64,000 nt of DNA from Ferruginibacter albus (GTDB lineage Bacteria; Bacteroidota; Bacteroidia; Chitinophagales; Chitinophagaceae). Made by a program: the position numbers and the translations under genes. The DNA lies in assembly GCF_020042285.1 (NCBI RefSeq), contig NZ_CP083388.1:124001-188000 (forward strand), read 5' to 3'. The notes beneath the pieces are model-generated. The model saw nothing but the letters and a program-made list of their open reading frames with translations, was not told the origin of the DNA and made no database searches. Of the stretch, positions 24,932 to 33,455 are shown in pieces; within the stretch, counting starts at the first letter, position 1; each line of letters begins with the position of its first letter.

Positions 24932-26085
24932 TATTGAGTATTTCTATTATAAATTTCCTGCAGTTTTTTAGTCATTAAGTGGCTATCCCAATTCTCTTTT
25001 ACGTGACTGCAAGATAGCTGACCAAACCGGATTCTTAAGTCAGGGTGCAAAATTAGCTGTTCTGCGTAATAAATCAACTGATCAACATCACCTTGTTTTA
25101 CTATAAAACCCGTTTTTTCATGTTCTAATACCTCGTTAGCGCCCTCCACAGAAAAGGTAACCACTGGAATTTGTAATAATGATGCCTCTACAATAACCCT
25201 CGGTAATCCTTCACGAAGGGAAGTAAACATGAATATGTTACTGACTGATAAGAACTCCGGAACGTTTCGCTGGTACCCCAAAAAAACAACAGAATTGTCA
25301 TCTAACCCTAAATTTTTGACTAAAGTTTTGCACTCGGTTAATAACTCACCTTCACCAATCAACAGCAGCCTTAAGTTATTATATTTTTTTTTCAACTGTG
25401 CAAAAGCCTGTATGCTGTACCGTTGTGCTTTTGAGAATGAAAACCTGCCCACATTAATTAGGACAATATCCTCTTCTTTAATACCTAATGAGCTGCGAAA
25501 ATTTTTCTTTGCTTCTTCATTAGTAATAGCCTGTTTCATATAAGCCTCAATATCTATTCCACTTCTTACTACTTCATAAGGAATTTTTGTACCGATGTTT
25601 TCTGCATGGTAGGCATCAATTGTATTGTGTCCTACAGAAACTACCAGATCGGCACAGCCAATGGTTAGTTTTTCTAAAAGGATGTAAAATTTTCTCTTCA
25701 ATTTACTCATCGGATCGTTGAAGGTAACGCCATGCAATCCATAGATAATATAAGGACACCCAGCCAACCAGGCTGCCAGTTTGGTTATAAAGCTTGCTTT
25801 GGTTTCGTGTGTATGAACGATATCATACTTTTCTTTTTTGATGAGCCTGTAATACAACCAAAGCGCCTTTAGATCTTTTACAAAAGAAATTTTATTAATA
25901 AGATGAGGACAGATGATGATCTTTATTTCGGGATGGTTGGTAAAGTGATCATCATTAAAATCGGCGCCACAGCTAAGATGAAATTCAAACTCATCTTTTA
26001 ATCCGGCAATAGTGTAATAAATATTTTTTTCAACGCCGCCGCCCAGTACTAAGCGTGTGGTAGTATGTAGTATTTTTTTTTTCAA
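24931..26085 (-). CDS. Family 4 glycosyltransferase
   Basis: 384 residues with a GT-B fold. The N-terminal half starts TTRLVLGGGVEKNIYYTIAGL. A DIVHTHETKASF strand and HGVTFNDP follow. The C-terminal nucleotide-sugar half has INVGRFSFSKAQ, LLIGEGEL, FLGYQRNVPEFL and SLREGLPRVIVEASLLQIPVVTF. This is a retaining GT4 enzyme adding a sugar to the growing polysaccharide unit on the cytoplasmic face. Donor and acceptor are not known. It lies 8 bp downstream of a methyltransferase gene and touches the deacetylase gene. Confidence 0.9.
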   Translation of the reverse strand: MKKKILHTTTRLVLGGGVEKNIYYTIAGLKDEFEFHLSCGADFNDDHFTNHPEIKIIICPHLINKISFVKDLKALWLYYRLIKKEKYDIVHTHETKASFITKLAAWLAGCPYIIYGLHGVTFNDPMSKLKRKFYILLEKLTIGCADLVVSVGHNTIDAYHAENIGTKIPYEVVRSGIDIEAYMKQAITNEEAKKNFRSSLGIKEEDIVLINVGRFSFSKAQRYSIQAFAQLKKKYNNLRLLLIGEGELLTECKTLVKNLGLDDNSVVFLGYQRNVPEFLSVSNIFMFTSLREGLPRVIVEASLLQIPVVTFSVEGANEVLEHEKTGFIVKQGDVDQLIYYAEQLILHPDLRIRFGQLSCSHVKENWDSHLMTKKLQEIYNRNTQ

Positions 26086-26093
26086 GATGAAAA

Positions 26094-26876
26094 TTACTTT
26101 ATACCAACTACACTTAAATGCCCTGCCATTGCTTTCCCACTGTCTTTGTAAACCTGTACCGGGTCTGATTTTTCGATAAATTTCGCAAACTTATCGCCGG
26201 TAGTTTTTCCAAACTTATAACCCAAACGTACCAATGCATTCATTTCCCCTGTGGTAATGCAATTGCTAAATCCAGCTGATTTTACCAATTTCTCCTGTTG
26301 CTTTGGAGTGGTGAAATAACAAAAATGATATGGCTGTTTTTTTATTTTGCTGATAATACCTTTCAGGTGATAGAAAAAATAATACAGATCAGTAGAGTAT
26401 TTATTTACATGCGTTACAAAAAACTTGCCGCCGGGTTTCAACAGGCGATGAAATTCTTTGTAGGTATTAATGGTTTCGCTTTCGTCCATATACCGCAATA
26501 CTTCAAAAGCCAGTATCAGGTCAAAAGAATTATCAGCCAAAGGAATTTCTGATGAGATAGAATTGATGAACCGGATATCAGGAAAATTCTTTTCTGCAAA
26601 CTCACGCATGCCTTTTGATGGCTCAACACCAACTACATTATAACCCTGGTCTTTTATCCATTTGGTAAGATGACCCGTGCCGCAGCCAACATCCAATACT
26701 GACGACCCTTTGGGCAATTGCAACAGCAATTCTTCAAACTGCTTCAACACAATTTTTCTTCCATATAAAAATGGATATGCTGCGTTATCGGTTATTTTAT
26801 TTTCGTAAGTGTTTTGAAAAAAATCCGCATCAATATCATGTCTTAAAATTGCCGAGTCGATAGTTTTATTCTGCAT
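26094..26876 (-). CDS. SAM-dependent methyltransferase
   Basis: 260 residues from the ATG at 26876; a GTG at 26888 would extend it by four codons. The SAM motif is SVLDVGCGTGHLTKWI (near residue 61), with VVGVEPSKGMREFAEKNFP and ILAFEVLRYMDE as motifs II and III. LLKPGGKFFVTHVN is the usual post-motif strand. It overlaps the upstream deacetylase by 11 bp and belongs to the same unit. It most likely methylates a sugar or lipid-linked intermediate; this is inferred from context. Confidence 0.85.
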   Translation of the reverse strand: MQNKTIDSAILRHDIDADFFQNTYENKITDNAAYPFLYGRKIVLKQFEELLLQLPKGSSVLDVGCGTGHLTKWIKDQGYNVVGVEPSKGMREFAEKNFPDIRFINSISSEIPLADNSFDLILAFEVLRYMDESETINTYKEFHRLLKPGGKFFVTHVNKYSTDLYYFFYHLKGIISKIKKQPYHFCYFTTPKQQEKLVKSAGFSNCITTGEMNALVRLGYKFGKTTGDKFAKFIEKSDPVQVYKDSGKAMAGHLSVVGIK

Positions 26877-27831
26877 AACAAACTTCACTTATGTTTTTTG
26901 ACTGAAAATTATACCTGCTTTCCAAATAAGAGAAATGCTGTAAAATTTTTTCCAGGAACGCAAAGTTAATGTCCTGATTGATACCAAAATTATGGGGATG
27001 CCACCATAAATGATACAATCTTTTATTTTTTGCGGCAAAAGTCATTTCTTTTTTAATTCTGCGCAGCCGCAATGCCTCTATAAATTTTAATTTAGGATTG
27101 AAGGGGCGAAGAAAACGGCTTGCCGGAACATTTACTAATTCACCGGAATAATTGATCTCATGGGTATTATTTCCTGAGATATTTATGTAAGTATCTATTA
27201 GTCGTAGCAATCGCCGGTATTTAGTTTCTTTTTCTCTTGATAGCGGCTGGTACATCCAGTGTTTTTCGTTGCCGCGATATGCTTTAATGCCGGATTGCTT
27301 GCAAACATGCAGACATTCACCATTGTATTGGTTTCTTGGAAATACAATGGAGGCTATTGAGATGTTATTCTCTTTGGCAATGTCGATAACAGCGTTTATA
27401 TCCGATTTAAAATTTTCTGCCGTTTGTCCTCTTTCCAAACAATAATAATGAGAAAAAGTATGTGTGCCTATTTCCTGGTTTTTTGTTTGGATAATTTTTG
27501 GAATGAGATCATTTCCGAAATGAAAAGGATCATCTGTATGATTTTCGCCAACCTTTTTAGCTAAATCAAAATTGTTTAGCTTTTTATTGGCATAATTGGG
27601 TTGATCGATCTGGTTGCAATAGTTCAATAACTCATGTTTGTCTTTGCAAAACAACATACCAACCGTAGCCCAGGTAACGTGAATATTATAGTGAGCAAAC
27701 AATTGCAACATTTTATCAATGGCATTACGTGTGCCGGCAAGATTATTATAATATTGCTGTACTGTTTTGGTTTCGCTTACACCCCAGTGTAATTCAAAAT
27801 CAAGTGATATGGTGAAGATGCCGTTTTTCAT
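26866..27831 (-). CDS. Polysaccharide deacetylase family protein
   Basis: 321 residues from the ATG at 27831, where the typical GIFTISLDFELHWG strand begins; an upstream ATG-type extension to 27873 reads as non-homologous sequence. The catalytic Asp is in LDFELHWG and the metal His pair in EIGTHTFSHYYC. SIVFPRNQYNG is the third motif, and LYHLWWHPHNFG near the end carries a further His. It differs from the DUF3473 type next door and has a charged C-terminal part. It probably acts on a polysaccharide or lipid-linked sugar. The gene lies between the amidotransferase and a methyltransferase. Confidence 0.82.
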   Translation of the reverse strand: MKNGIFTISLDFELHWGVSETKTVQQYYNNLAGTRNAIDKMLQLFAHYNIHVTWATVGMLFCKDKHELLNYCNQIDQPNYANKKLNNFDLAKKVGENHTDDPFHFGNDLIPKIIQTKNQEIGTHTFSHYYCLERGQTAENFKSDINAVIDIAKENNISIASIVFPRNQYNGECLHVCKQSGIKAYRGNEKHWMYQPLSREKETKYRRLLRLIDTYINISGNNTHEINYSGELVNVPASRFLRPFNPKLKFIEALRLRRIKKEMTFAAKNKRLYHLWWHPHNFGINQDINFAFLEKILQHFSYLESRYNFQSKNISEVCYAE

Positions 27832-27930
27832 AAACTGTTTCACACAAAGTGAACAATGAAAACTAAGAAACAAAAAAATTAAGTCGTTGTGTACTTTGTA
27901 TTCTTTATTTCGTTGTGAGAAATAAATCTT

Positions 27931-29760
27931 TTAATTGTTTTTTTTCCATACTTCCAGGCAAAATAAACTCCACAACATTTTTGCTCTTTTTTCATCGGAT
28001 GCATTTAATTTATTTGCATGAATGGCATCCAATAAATTCTTTTTTACAAATTGCCTGTTATAAGCATTCGCTGAAAATACATGATCAAAGATCATTTCTT
28101 TCAGATCGCCGTTAACCCATTTTTTTAAAGGTACTTCAAAACCACGCTTAGGCAATTTGGTGATGTTTTCCGGTAAATATTTTTTAGCTAATTGTCGTAA
28201 GATATATTTTGTTTGAGTACCTCTTATTTTGAATCCATCATTTAATGCAGGCGCTAACTCCAATAGCTCTTTACACAAAAAAGGGCTTCTGCCTTCTAAA
28301 GAGTGAGCCATGGTGGCAATATCGATCTTAACTAATAAAGCGCTGAATAAATGCACATCAAAATCAAGTAGCATCATGGTTTTTAAGCCGGATAAATTCA
28401 AAGAAGCAATTTGGGCAAAGTCTTTTTCAAACTCAGTAAATGATCTTTTGTGGCTGATCAATTTATCCTCAAATCCTTCAAAAATATCTATTGTACTGCT
28501 TAAATATTTTTCTACGCCGCTTTTTGTATTTAAATCGATCAGTCGATATAAATAGTTATACTTACTCATTTTATTATGCGAAGCAGGCAATATTTTTTTT
28601 AATGCTGTTGAACCTGCTTTTACCCCTTTACCACTATTAAAAAAATTATACGTTGCAAAAGGCACATACCTGCGATAACCGCCAAATAATTCATCAGCGC
28701 CATCTCCATTTAATATTACGGTTACATGTTCTTTAGCAGCTTTGCTTACATAATAGCTTGGTATGGCCGAATCATCAAAAAATGGTTCTCCGTACTGTGT
28801 TAAGATCTTTTCAATATCATTTTTAAGATTATTAAAGCTGATATTGATCTCTGTATGTTTTGTTTTGTATTTATTTGCTACTTGTTTGGCATACGGCGCT
28901 TCGTTAAACTGTCCATCAAAGCTTACCGTAAATGTTTTTATATGCGGTTTATGCTTTGCGGCAATGGCGGTAACCAACCCACTATCAATACCGCCGCTTA
29001 AAAAAGTAGCTACTTCCAGGTCCGATGAATCAATTCTTCTGTTGACTGCAGTTGTGAGCAATTCATCTACCTTTTGCAAGGCATCGTTAAAGTGTAAACT
29101 GTTTTCTTTTGTATAGAAATCAGCAATATTCCACCATGTTTTGTAATTGATCTTTGCTGAGGATAGATCAATTACAGCAATTTCTCCATTACCTAATTCA
29201 CGCACATTTTTATAGGGAGTTTGGTGACGATAACAACTACCTAAACGTACATATAATTCAATGGCATGTTCATCTGTTTCTAAAGTAAGCTGCGTCTTTA
29301 TTGCATTTAATTCACTTGCAAAAAGGATAGTTTCCTCTTTATGATAAATGTATAAAGGCTTTTTACCTGCACGATCTCTTACTAAATACAATTTGTTTTC
29401 CTGTTCATCCAATATTGCTAAAGCAAACATGCCATCAAAATCGTGAAAGCAATCAATTCCTTTATTGGCAAAATGATGTAAGATCGTTTCGGTATCGGAA
29501 GTAGTTTTGCATTGATAAGCGTATTGCTTTTTTATATCATTATGATTATACACTTCACCATTAAAAATAATGCAATACCTGTTTTGTAAAAACATGGGTT
29601 GCTTGCCGCCGGCTATATCTAAAATAGATAAACGAAAATGATGCAGCTCAAGATTATGGTACAAAAAGGAGTTTTGTTCATCAGGTCCGCGGTGAAGCAG
29701 CTGTTGATACAGTTTTTCCCTGTTTATTTTAAAATTTACAGAACCGGCAATGCCGCACAT
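27931..29760 (-). CDS. AsnB-type glutamine amidotransferase (first copy)
   Basis: 609 residues. The class II glutaminase domain starts MCGIAGSVNF with nucleophile Cys2, and RGPDEQN and FNGEVYNH are in place. The synthetase domain has the ATP-binding loop FLSGGIDSGLV and the LNGDGADELFGGYRRY segment. It is full length for asparagine synthetase B. In polysaccharide loci such enzymes amidate uronic acid sugars instead of, or besides, aspartate. It is the first gene of a six-gene unit of deacetylases, methyltransferases and a glycosyltransferase, and a second divergent copy lies at 38628. A role in sugar amidation is therefore plausible but not shown. Confidence 0.88.
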   Translation of the reverse strand: MCGIAGSVNFKINREKLYQQLLHRGPDEQNSFLYHNLELHHFRLSILDIAGGKQPMFLQNRYCIIFNGEVYNHNDIKKQYAYQCKTTSDTETILHHFANKGIDCFHDFDGMFALAILDEQENKLYLVRDRAGKKPLYIYHKEETILFASELNAIKTQLTLETDEHAIELYVRLGSCYRHQTPYKNVRELGNGEIAVIDLSSAKINYKTWWNIADFYTKENSLHFNDALQKVDELLTTAVNRRIDSSDLEVATFLSGGIDSGLVTAIAAKHKPHIKTFTVSFDGQFNEAPYAKQVANKYKTKHTEINISFNNLKNDIEKILTQYGEPFFDDSAIPSYYVSKAAKEHVTVILNGDGADELFGGYRRYVPFATYNFFNSGKGVKAGSTALKKILPASHNKMSKYNYLYRLIDLNTKSGVEKYLSSTIDIFEGFEDKLISHKRSFTEFEKDFAQIASLNLSGLKTMMLLDFDVHLFSALLVKIDIATMAHSLEGRSPFLCKELLELAPALNDGFKIRGTQTKYILRQLAKKYLPENITKLPKRGFEVPLKKWVNGDLKEMIFDHVFSANAYNRQFVKKNLLDAIHANKLNASDEKRAKMLWSLFCLEVWKKNN

Positions 29761-29801
29761 TGTATAATTATCTGTTGTTGTAACAAAATAACTGCATATT
29801 A

Positions 29802-29833
29802 TTGAATGGCGAGTGATATTTTGGATAAATTTG
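29802..29833 (+). promoter_or_regulatory. Promoter of the membrane-protein gene
   Basis: TTG at 29802-29804 and TAAATTTG at 29826-29833 are separated by 21 bp, near the Bacteroidota -33/-7 spacing. The start codon ATG is 51 bp downstream of the -7 box. Confidence 0.5.
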
Positions 29834-29884
29834 CCTGTATTGCGTTTTAACTTACAAATTAACCCAACAGCGTTTTAATTGCCA

Positions 29885-31213
29885 ATGACTTTATTGGACA
29901 TTATATTATTTCCCATATATGTATGGCTTTTTCATTTGTTTTTTTCGGCTCGTAGAAAGCGTATTAAGGACCCGGTCTTACAACGTTATCATAAACAATT
30001 TTTTTGGGTTAAGGTTGGAGCAACGTTTGTGTTAACTATTTTGTTTGTATATGTTATTGGGAACGATTCTACAACGCTTTATTTTCCGGAAGGAGTTAAT
30101 ATAGCTAAGCTGTGTCTGAAAGATATGTCTAATATTAAATGGATATTTCTTCCATCTGACCAATATGACACAGCCCTTGCCCAAAATGAATACAGTGCCG
30201 GCTATTTTTTAAATGAAGGTAATTTTTTTGTGATACGCACGGTAGCAGTATTCTCTTTTTTTTCTTTTGGAAGCTACCTTATTATCAATTTGTTTTTTGC
30301 AATGTTGGCATTTAGTGGTGTATGGCAATTGTTTAAATTTTTTTACGAACAATATCCGCATCTTCATAAATCGTTGGCTATCGCTATTCTTTTTTTGCCA
30401 TCGCCTGTTTTTTGGACGAGCGGCATATTAAAAGATCCTATTTGCTTAGCTATGATGGGATGGCTTACGTATTCCTTGTATTGGTTATTGATCAAAAGAA
30501 AAGGGATTATAAAAAACATCTTAGTAGCTTTTATTTCGGGCTGGGTACTTTTTACTGTTAAAGCATATATATTATTTTCTTACCTGCCTTTCTTTATCTT
30601 ATTTATTGTAATGAGATATATCGGAAAAATAAAAACAACTTTTTTTAAGATTATTATAGGTGCTTTTGTTTTAGTGTTTATTGTTGGTGTATTGGCCGGA
30701 ATATACAGTCAATTGGGAGATCAAATGGGAACTTTTGCCATCGATAATCTTACCGAAGCAGTTCAAACACAGCAGGTGAATTATAAAAACATGGAGGACC
30801 TTGCTGAGTCGTCTTTTTCATTGGGAGTAGAGTTTGACGGTTCTGCAAGTAGCTTTATTAAAACATTTCCTGCAGCCATTACTGCTACGTTTTACCGGCC
30901 TTTTTTATGGGAGTCTAAAAAAATCTCAACCTTGATCTCTTCGTTTGAAAGTTTGGCAATGATGTTACTGTTGCTATACACGCTTTTTAAAACCAAAGTG
31001 GTTTTCTTCTTTAAATATATTTTTACTGACCCGATGGTGTTATTTTGTTTTTCGTTTTCGTTTTTATTTGCCTTTTTTGTCGGTGTTACCACGCTTAACT
31101 TTGGAACACTGGTCCGGTACAAAGTACCCTGCCTTCCTTTTTATATTATAGGATTGATGGTGATCTTAGATAATTACAATAAAAGAAAAACAGCTTCAAA
31201 AGAAGCTGCCTGA
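29885..31213 (+). CDS. Polytopic membrane protein of unknown function
   Basis: 442 residues from the ATG at 29885 (a TTG at 29879 is possible). There are about ten hydrophobic segments with short loops, and a longer soluble loop around residues 280-330 that holds IDNLTEAVQTQQVNYKNM. The stretch LPSPVFWTSGILKDPICLAMMGW, with charged residues between membrane segments, recalls EpsG- or mannosyltransferase-like enzymes, but I see no firm signature. It is the only plus-strand gene in this part of the locus and is convergent with a GT2 gene. Its last codons encode a hairpin that should terminate the opposite strand. Polymerase, transferase or export roles are all possible. Confidence 0.75.
   Translation: MTLLDIILFPIYVWLFHLFFSARRKRIKDPVLQRYHKQFFWVKVGATFVLTILFVYVIGNDSTTLYFPEGVNIAKLCLKDMSNIKWIFLPSDQYDTALAQNEYSAGYFLNEGNFFVIRTVAVFSFFSFGSYLIINLFFAMLAFSGVWQLFKFFYEQYPHLHKSLAIAILFLPSPVFWTSGILKDPICLAMMGWLTYSLYWLLIKRKGIIKNILVAFISGWVLFTVKAYILFSYLPFFILFIVMRYIGKIKTTFFKIIIGAFVLVFIVGVLAGIYSQLGDQMGTFAIDNLTEAVQTQQVNYKNMEDLAESSFSLGVEFDGSASSFIKTFPAAITATFYRPFLWESKKISTLISSFESLAMMLLLLYTLFKTKVVFFFKYIFTDPMVLFCFSFSFLFAFFVGVTTLNFGTLVRYKVPCLPFYIIGLMVILDNYNKRKTASKEAA
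31182..31208 (-). terminator. Intrinsic terminator inside the end of the convergent gene
   Basis: Read on the minus strand, CAGCTTC (31208-31202) pairs with GAAGCTG (31197-31191) across a TTTT loop and is followed by TTTTTCTTTT. It lies 28 bp beyond the stop of the GT2 gene at 31236 and within the last codons of the plus-strand membrane-protein gene. Confidence 0.82.
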
Positions 31214-31235
31214 GTATTTATAGGTTGCAAAAAGT

Positions 31236-32240
31236 TTATGCGTTGAGGGCTCCTCTTGTACGTGATAATAAAAAAGGTGCAAACAATTCTCCGGTTAATT
31301 GCTTAATATAAGCACTGAATGAATTTCTAAAACGATGTGTCGGTTGAGTGGTTTCCTGCAATTGCAGTAAAATACTTTTTGGATTGGCAGAAAAATCATT
31401 GGCAAACGCATCTGCTGCGGGCCAAAGAATAAAATTGATCTTCTTCAGCTTATCGGTTTTTTGAAATATCATAACCACACCCACCATGGCTGTGAGAAAA
31501 GTAATGTAATTGATCAATGCAATCAACTTATTGCTAAACTTAGCCTGGTGAATATAAAAACGATTGCGGATGTAATAGTACATCTTCCAGGTGTTCTTGT
31601 AATCCCAATCTTGTTTATAGGTAAAAGCAGCGGCCGGGTGATAGTGTATGCTATCGGTTATTGTTTTAACAGGGATACCGTTTTGTTTTGTTATCCTGTA
31701 AAAATATTCTGTTTCATCGCCCCATAAAAATAACTGTTGTTTAGGGGCTCCAACTCTTTCAATAATATTGCGGTGCAACATCGTTCCGTTAAACGGATGA
31801 CCTACACCATGCAACACTTTCACATTTACATCATCAATGGTATTAAAATTGCCTGTTTTCCAAACAAAGGTTTTTTTATCTTCTTTATTTAATACTGCAC
31901 AATTGCGCAAGCACAAGCGTTCCATATCTTCTGCCAATAGTTTTTCCAGGGCATCCTCTTTTGGATAACCGTCATCATCCATACACCATATCCAGGAAAA
32001 ATTATTTTTGTATGCCCATGTAATGCCGGTGTTGAAACCACCTGCAGAGCCTACATTACTTTGCGATATAAAAGTAATATCGCTTTGCTTCGATAACCAT
32101 TTTACAGTGTCATCTGTACTTCCGTTATCAACTACTAAAATTGCATCAAGCTTACGTGTTTGGTTTCTCAATGCAGTAATACATTCAGACAAAAGTTGTT
32201 TACGGTTGTAGGTAACAACCACAGCTATGGCTTTCTCCAT
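31236..32240 (-). CDS. Family 2 glycosyltransferase, GlfT2-like
   Basis: 334 residues. The GT-A start is IAVVVTYNRKQLLSECI, with VVDNGSTDDTV. The DxD region is expanded to WIWCMDDDGYP, a form seen in GlfT2-like galactofuranosyl- and rhamnosyltransferases. The acceptor-side segment LFLWGDETEYFYR and a C-terminal hydrophobic stretch are also present. A UDP-galactopyranose mutase gene lies two genes upstream, so transfer of galactofuranose is a reasonable reading. It is the last gene of the glf unit, 119 bp after a GT4 gene, and ends at an intrinsic terminator. Confidence 0.85.
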   Translation of the reverse strand: MEKAIAVVVTYNRKQLLSECITALRNQTRKLDAILVVDNGSTDDTVKWLSKQSDITFISQSNVGSAGGFNTGITWAYKNNFSWIWCMDDDGYPKEDALEKLLAEDMERLCLRNCAVLNKEDKKTFVWKTGNFNTIDDVNVKVLHGVGHPFNGTMLHRNIIERVGAPKQQLFLWGDETEYFYRITKQNGIPVKTITDSIHYHPAAAFTYKQDWDYKNTWKMYYYIRNRFYIHQAKFSNKLIALINYITFLTAMVGVVMIFQKTDKLKKINFILWPAADAFANDFSANPKSILLQLQETTQPTHRFRNSFSAYIKQLTGELFAPFLLSRTRGALNA

Positions 32241-32359
32241 AGGAATAGCATTAGGTTTTTAAAATAAGATGTTGGACTTAACTATATTAGAACGAAGAGT
32301 AGAAAACGTTATTGTTTATAGCATTTGATTAAAGTCAAAAAGAATAAAGTCGAGTACTT

Positions 32360-33451
32360 TTACTTTTTACAAACCGTGTTAAGAATACTAAGATATACCG
32401 GGGCATTTGCATCAATAGAGTAGTTGTCTACTACGTTATTACGCCCGGAAAGCCCGATGGATTGGCGGGTTGAGGGATTGTCCATTAAATATTCAAGAGC
32501 AGTCAGCCATTCTTCCTTTGTTTTTACAAGGATGCCCGTTTTATTATTTTCAATAATGCGATAATTAGCGCCGATTGCTGTGGCAACAACAGGCACACCA
32601 ACCGCCATGTATTGTAATGCTTTTAAGCCACTTTTTCCTAACACCCAATCACTATCCAATGGCAAAGGATAAAGCCCGATATCGAATTTTTGTAGTGTAG
32701 GAATTTCATCTTCATTCGTCCATTTAATAGCTTGCATATCCAATTCATTTATTTTAAAATGAGGATCGCCCATTACCAAAAGCTTAAATGGTTTTCTGTT
32801 ATTTAATTCAATTAAAATATCTTTTAATAAATACAAAAATTGAGAAGTGCTATGGCTACCGCTCCAGCCAAGCGTTAATACATGATCGTTCTGATAACTA
32901 TTTACAGGCTGATAGGTATGTGTGTTGATAGTAGATGAAATATCAGTAACCCTTTCATTATACTTTTTTGCAACATCTGTCAAAAAAGGAGTGCATGCAA
33001 TCACATGCTTTGCGTGCTTCATCATAAAGAAAGGCTTGCTGCGCCCTTTTATAAAATCAGCCAGCCGGTTAGTCAAGCTTTTTGTTTTTAAAAAGATGGC
33101 ATCGTCTATATCGTACACTACATGTGTGTTTTTCGATACAAATAATTTTTCCATCACAGGCAAGCCAAAAGGAGTTACCCATAAAAAAATATAAACAAGA
33201 TCATACCGCTGCAGGGTAAAAAATTCACGAATACGTTTTAAATAGCCGCGGATAACCCAATATATCTTTTCTGGAATGCGACCTTTTGTGTACAAAATGC
33301 TTTGCATTCGTTCGCTAAAGAAAGGAGATACTTTAACATCATAACCATTGCTGCGCCAGTGTTCAAAATATTGTTCATATTTCAAACGTTGTCCCGGTGC
33401 TATGTTTTCGGGATGCGGACAAATTACCAGCATTTTTTTTTTCTTCATCAT
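32360..33451 (-). CDS. Family 4 glycosyltransferase
   Basis: 363 residues, GT-B fold. Landmarks are CPHPENIAPGQRLKYEQYF at the N-terminus, VYDIDDAIFLKTKS in the middle, and the donor half LGWSGSHSTSQFL, LVMGDP, FDIGLYPLPLDSDW and GKSGLKALQYMAVGVPVVAT. It belongs to the same subfamily as the closer pair at 51885 and 58030 (shared DxDDAI and GW(S/T)GS signatures) but is more divergent. It follows glf by 4 bp and probably works on the same glycan; donor and acceptor are unknown. The start is ATG at 33451, with a second ATG next to it. Confidence 0.87.
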   Translation of the reverse strand: MMKKKKMLVICPHPENIAPGQRLKYEQYFEHWRSNGYDVKVSPFFSERMQSILYTKGRIPEKIYWVIRGYLKRIREFFTLQRYDLVYIFLWVTPFGLPVMEKLFVSKNTHVVYDIDDAIFLKTKSLTNRLADFIKGRSKPFFMMKHAKHVIACTPFLTDVAKKYNERVTDISSTINTHTYQPVNSYQNDHVLTLGWSGSHSTSQFLYLLKDILIELNNRKPFKLLVMGDPHFKINELDMQAIKWTNEDEIPTLQKFDIGLYPLPLDSDWVLGKSGLKALQYMAVGVPVVATAIGANYRIIENNKTGILVKTKEEWLTALEYLMDNPSTRQSIGLSGRNNVVDNYSIDANAPVYLSILNTVCKK

Positions 33452-33455
33452 AGCA

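Noticed and set aside
27832-27873. 14-codon extension of the deacetylase at 26866
   Set aside because: The extension has two cysteines and no family likeness; the deacetylase fold begins directly after the ATG at 27831.
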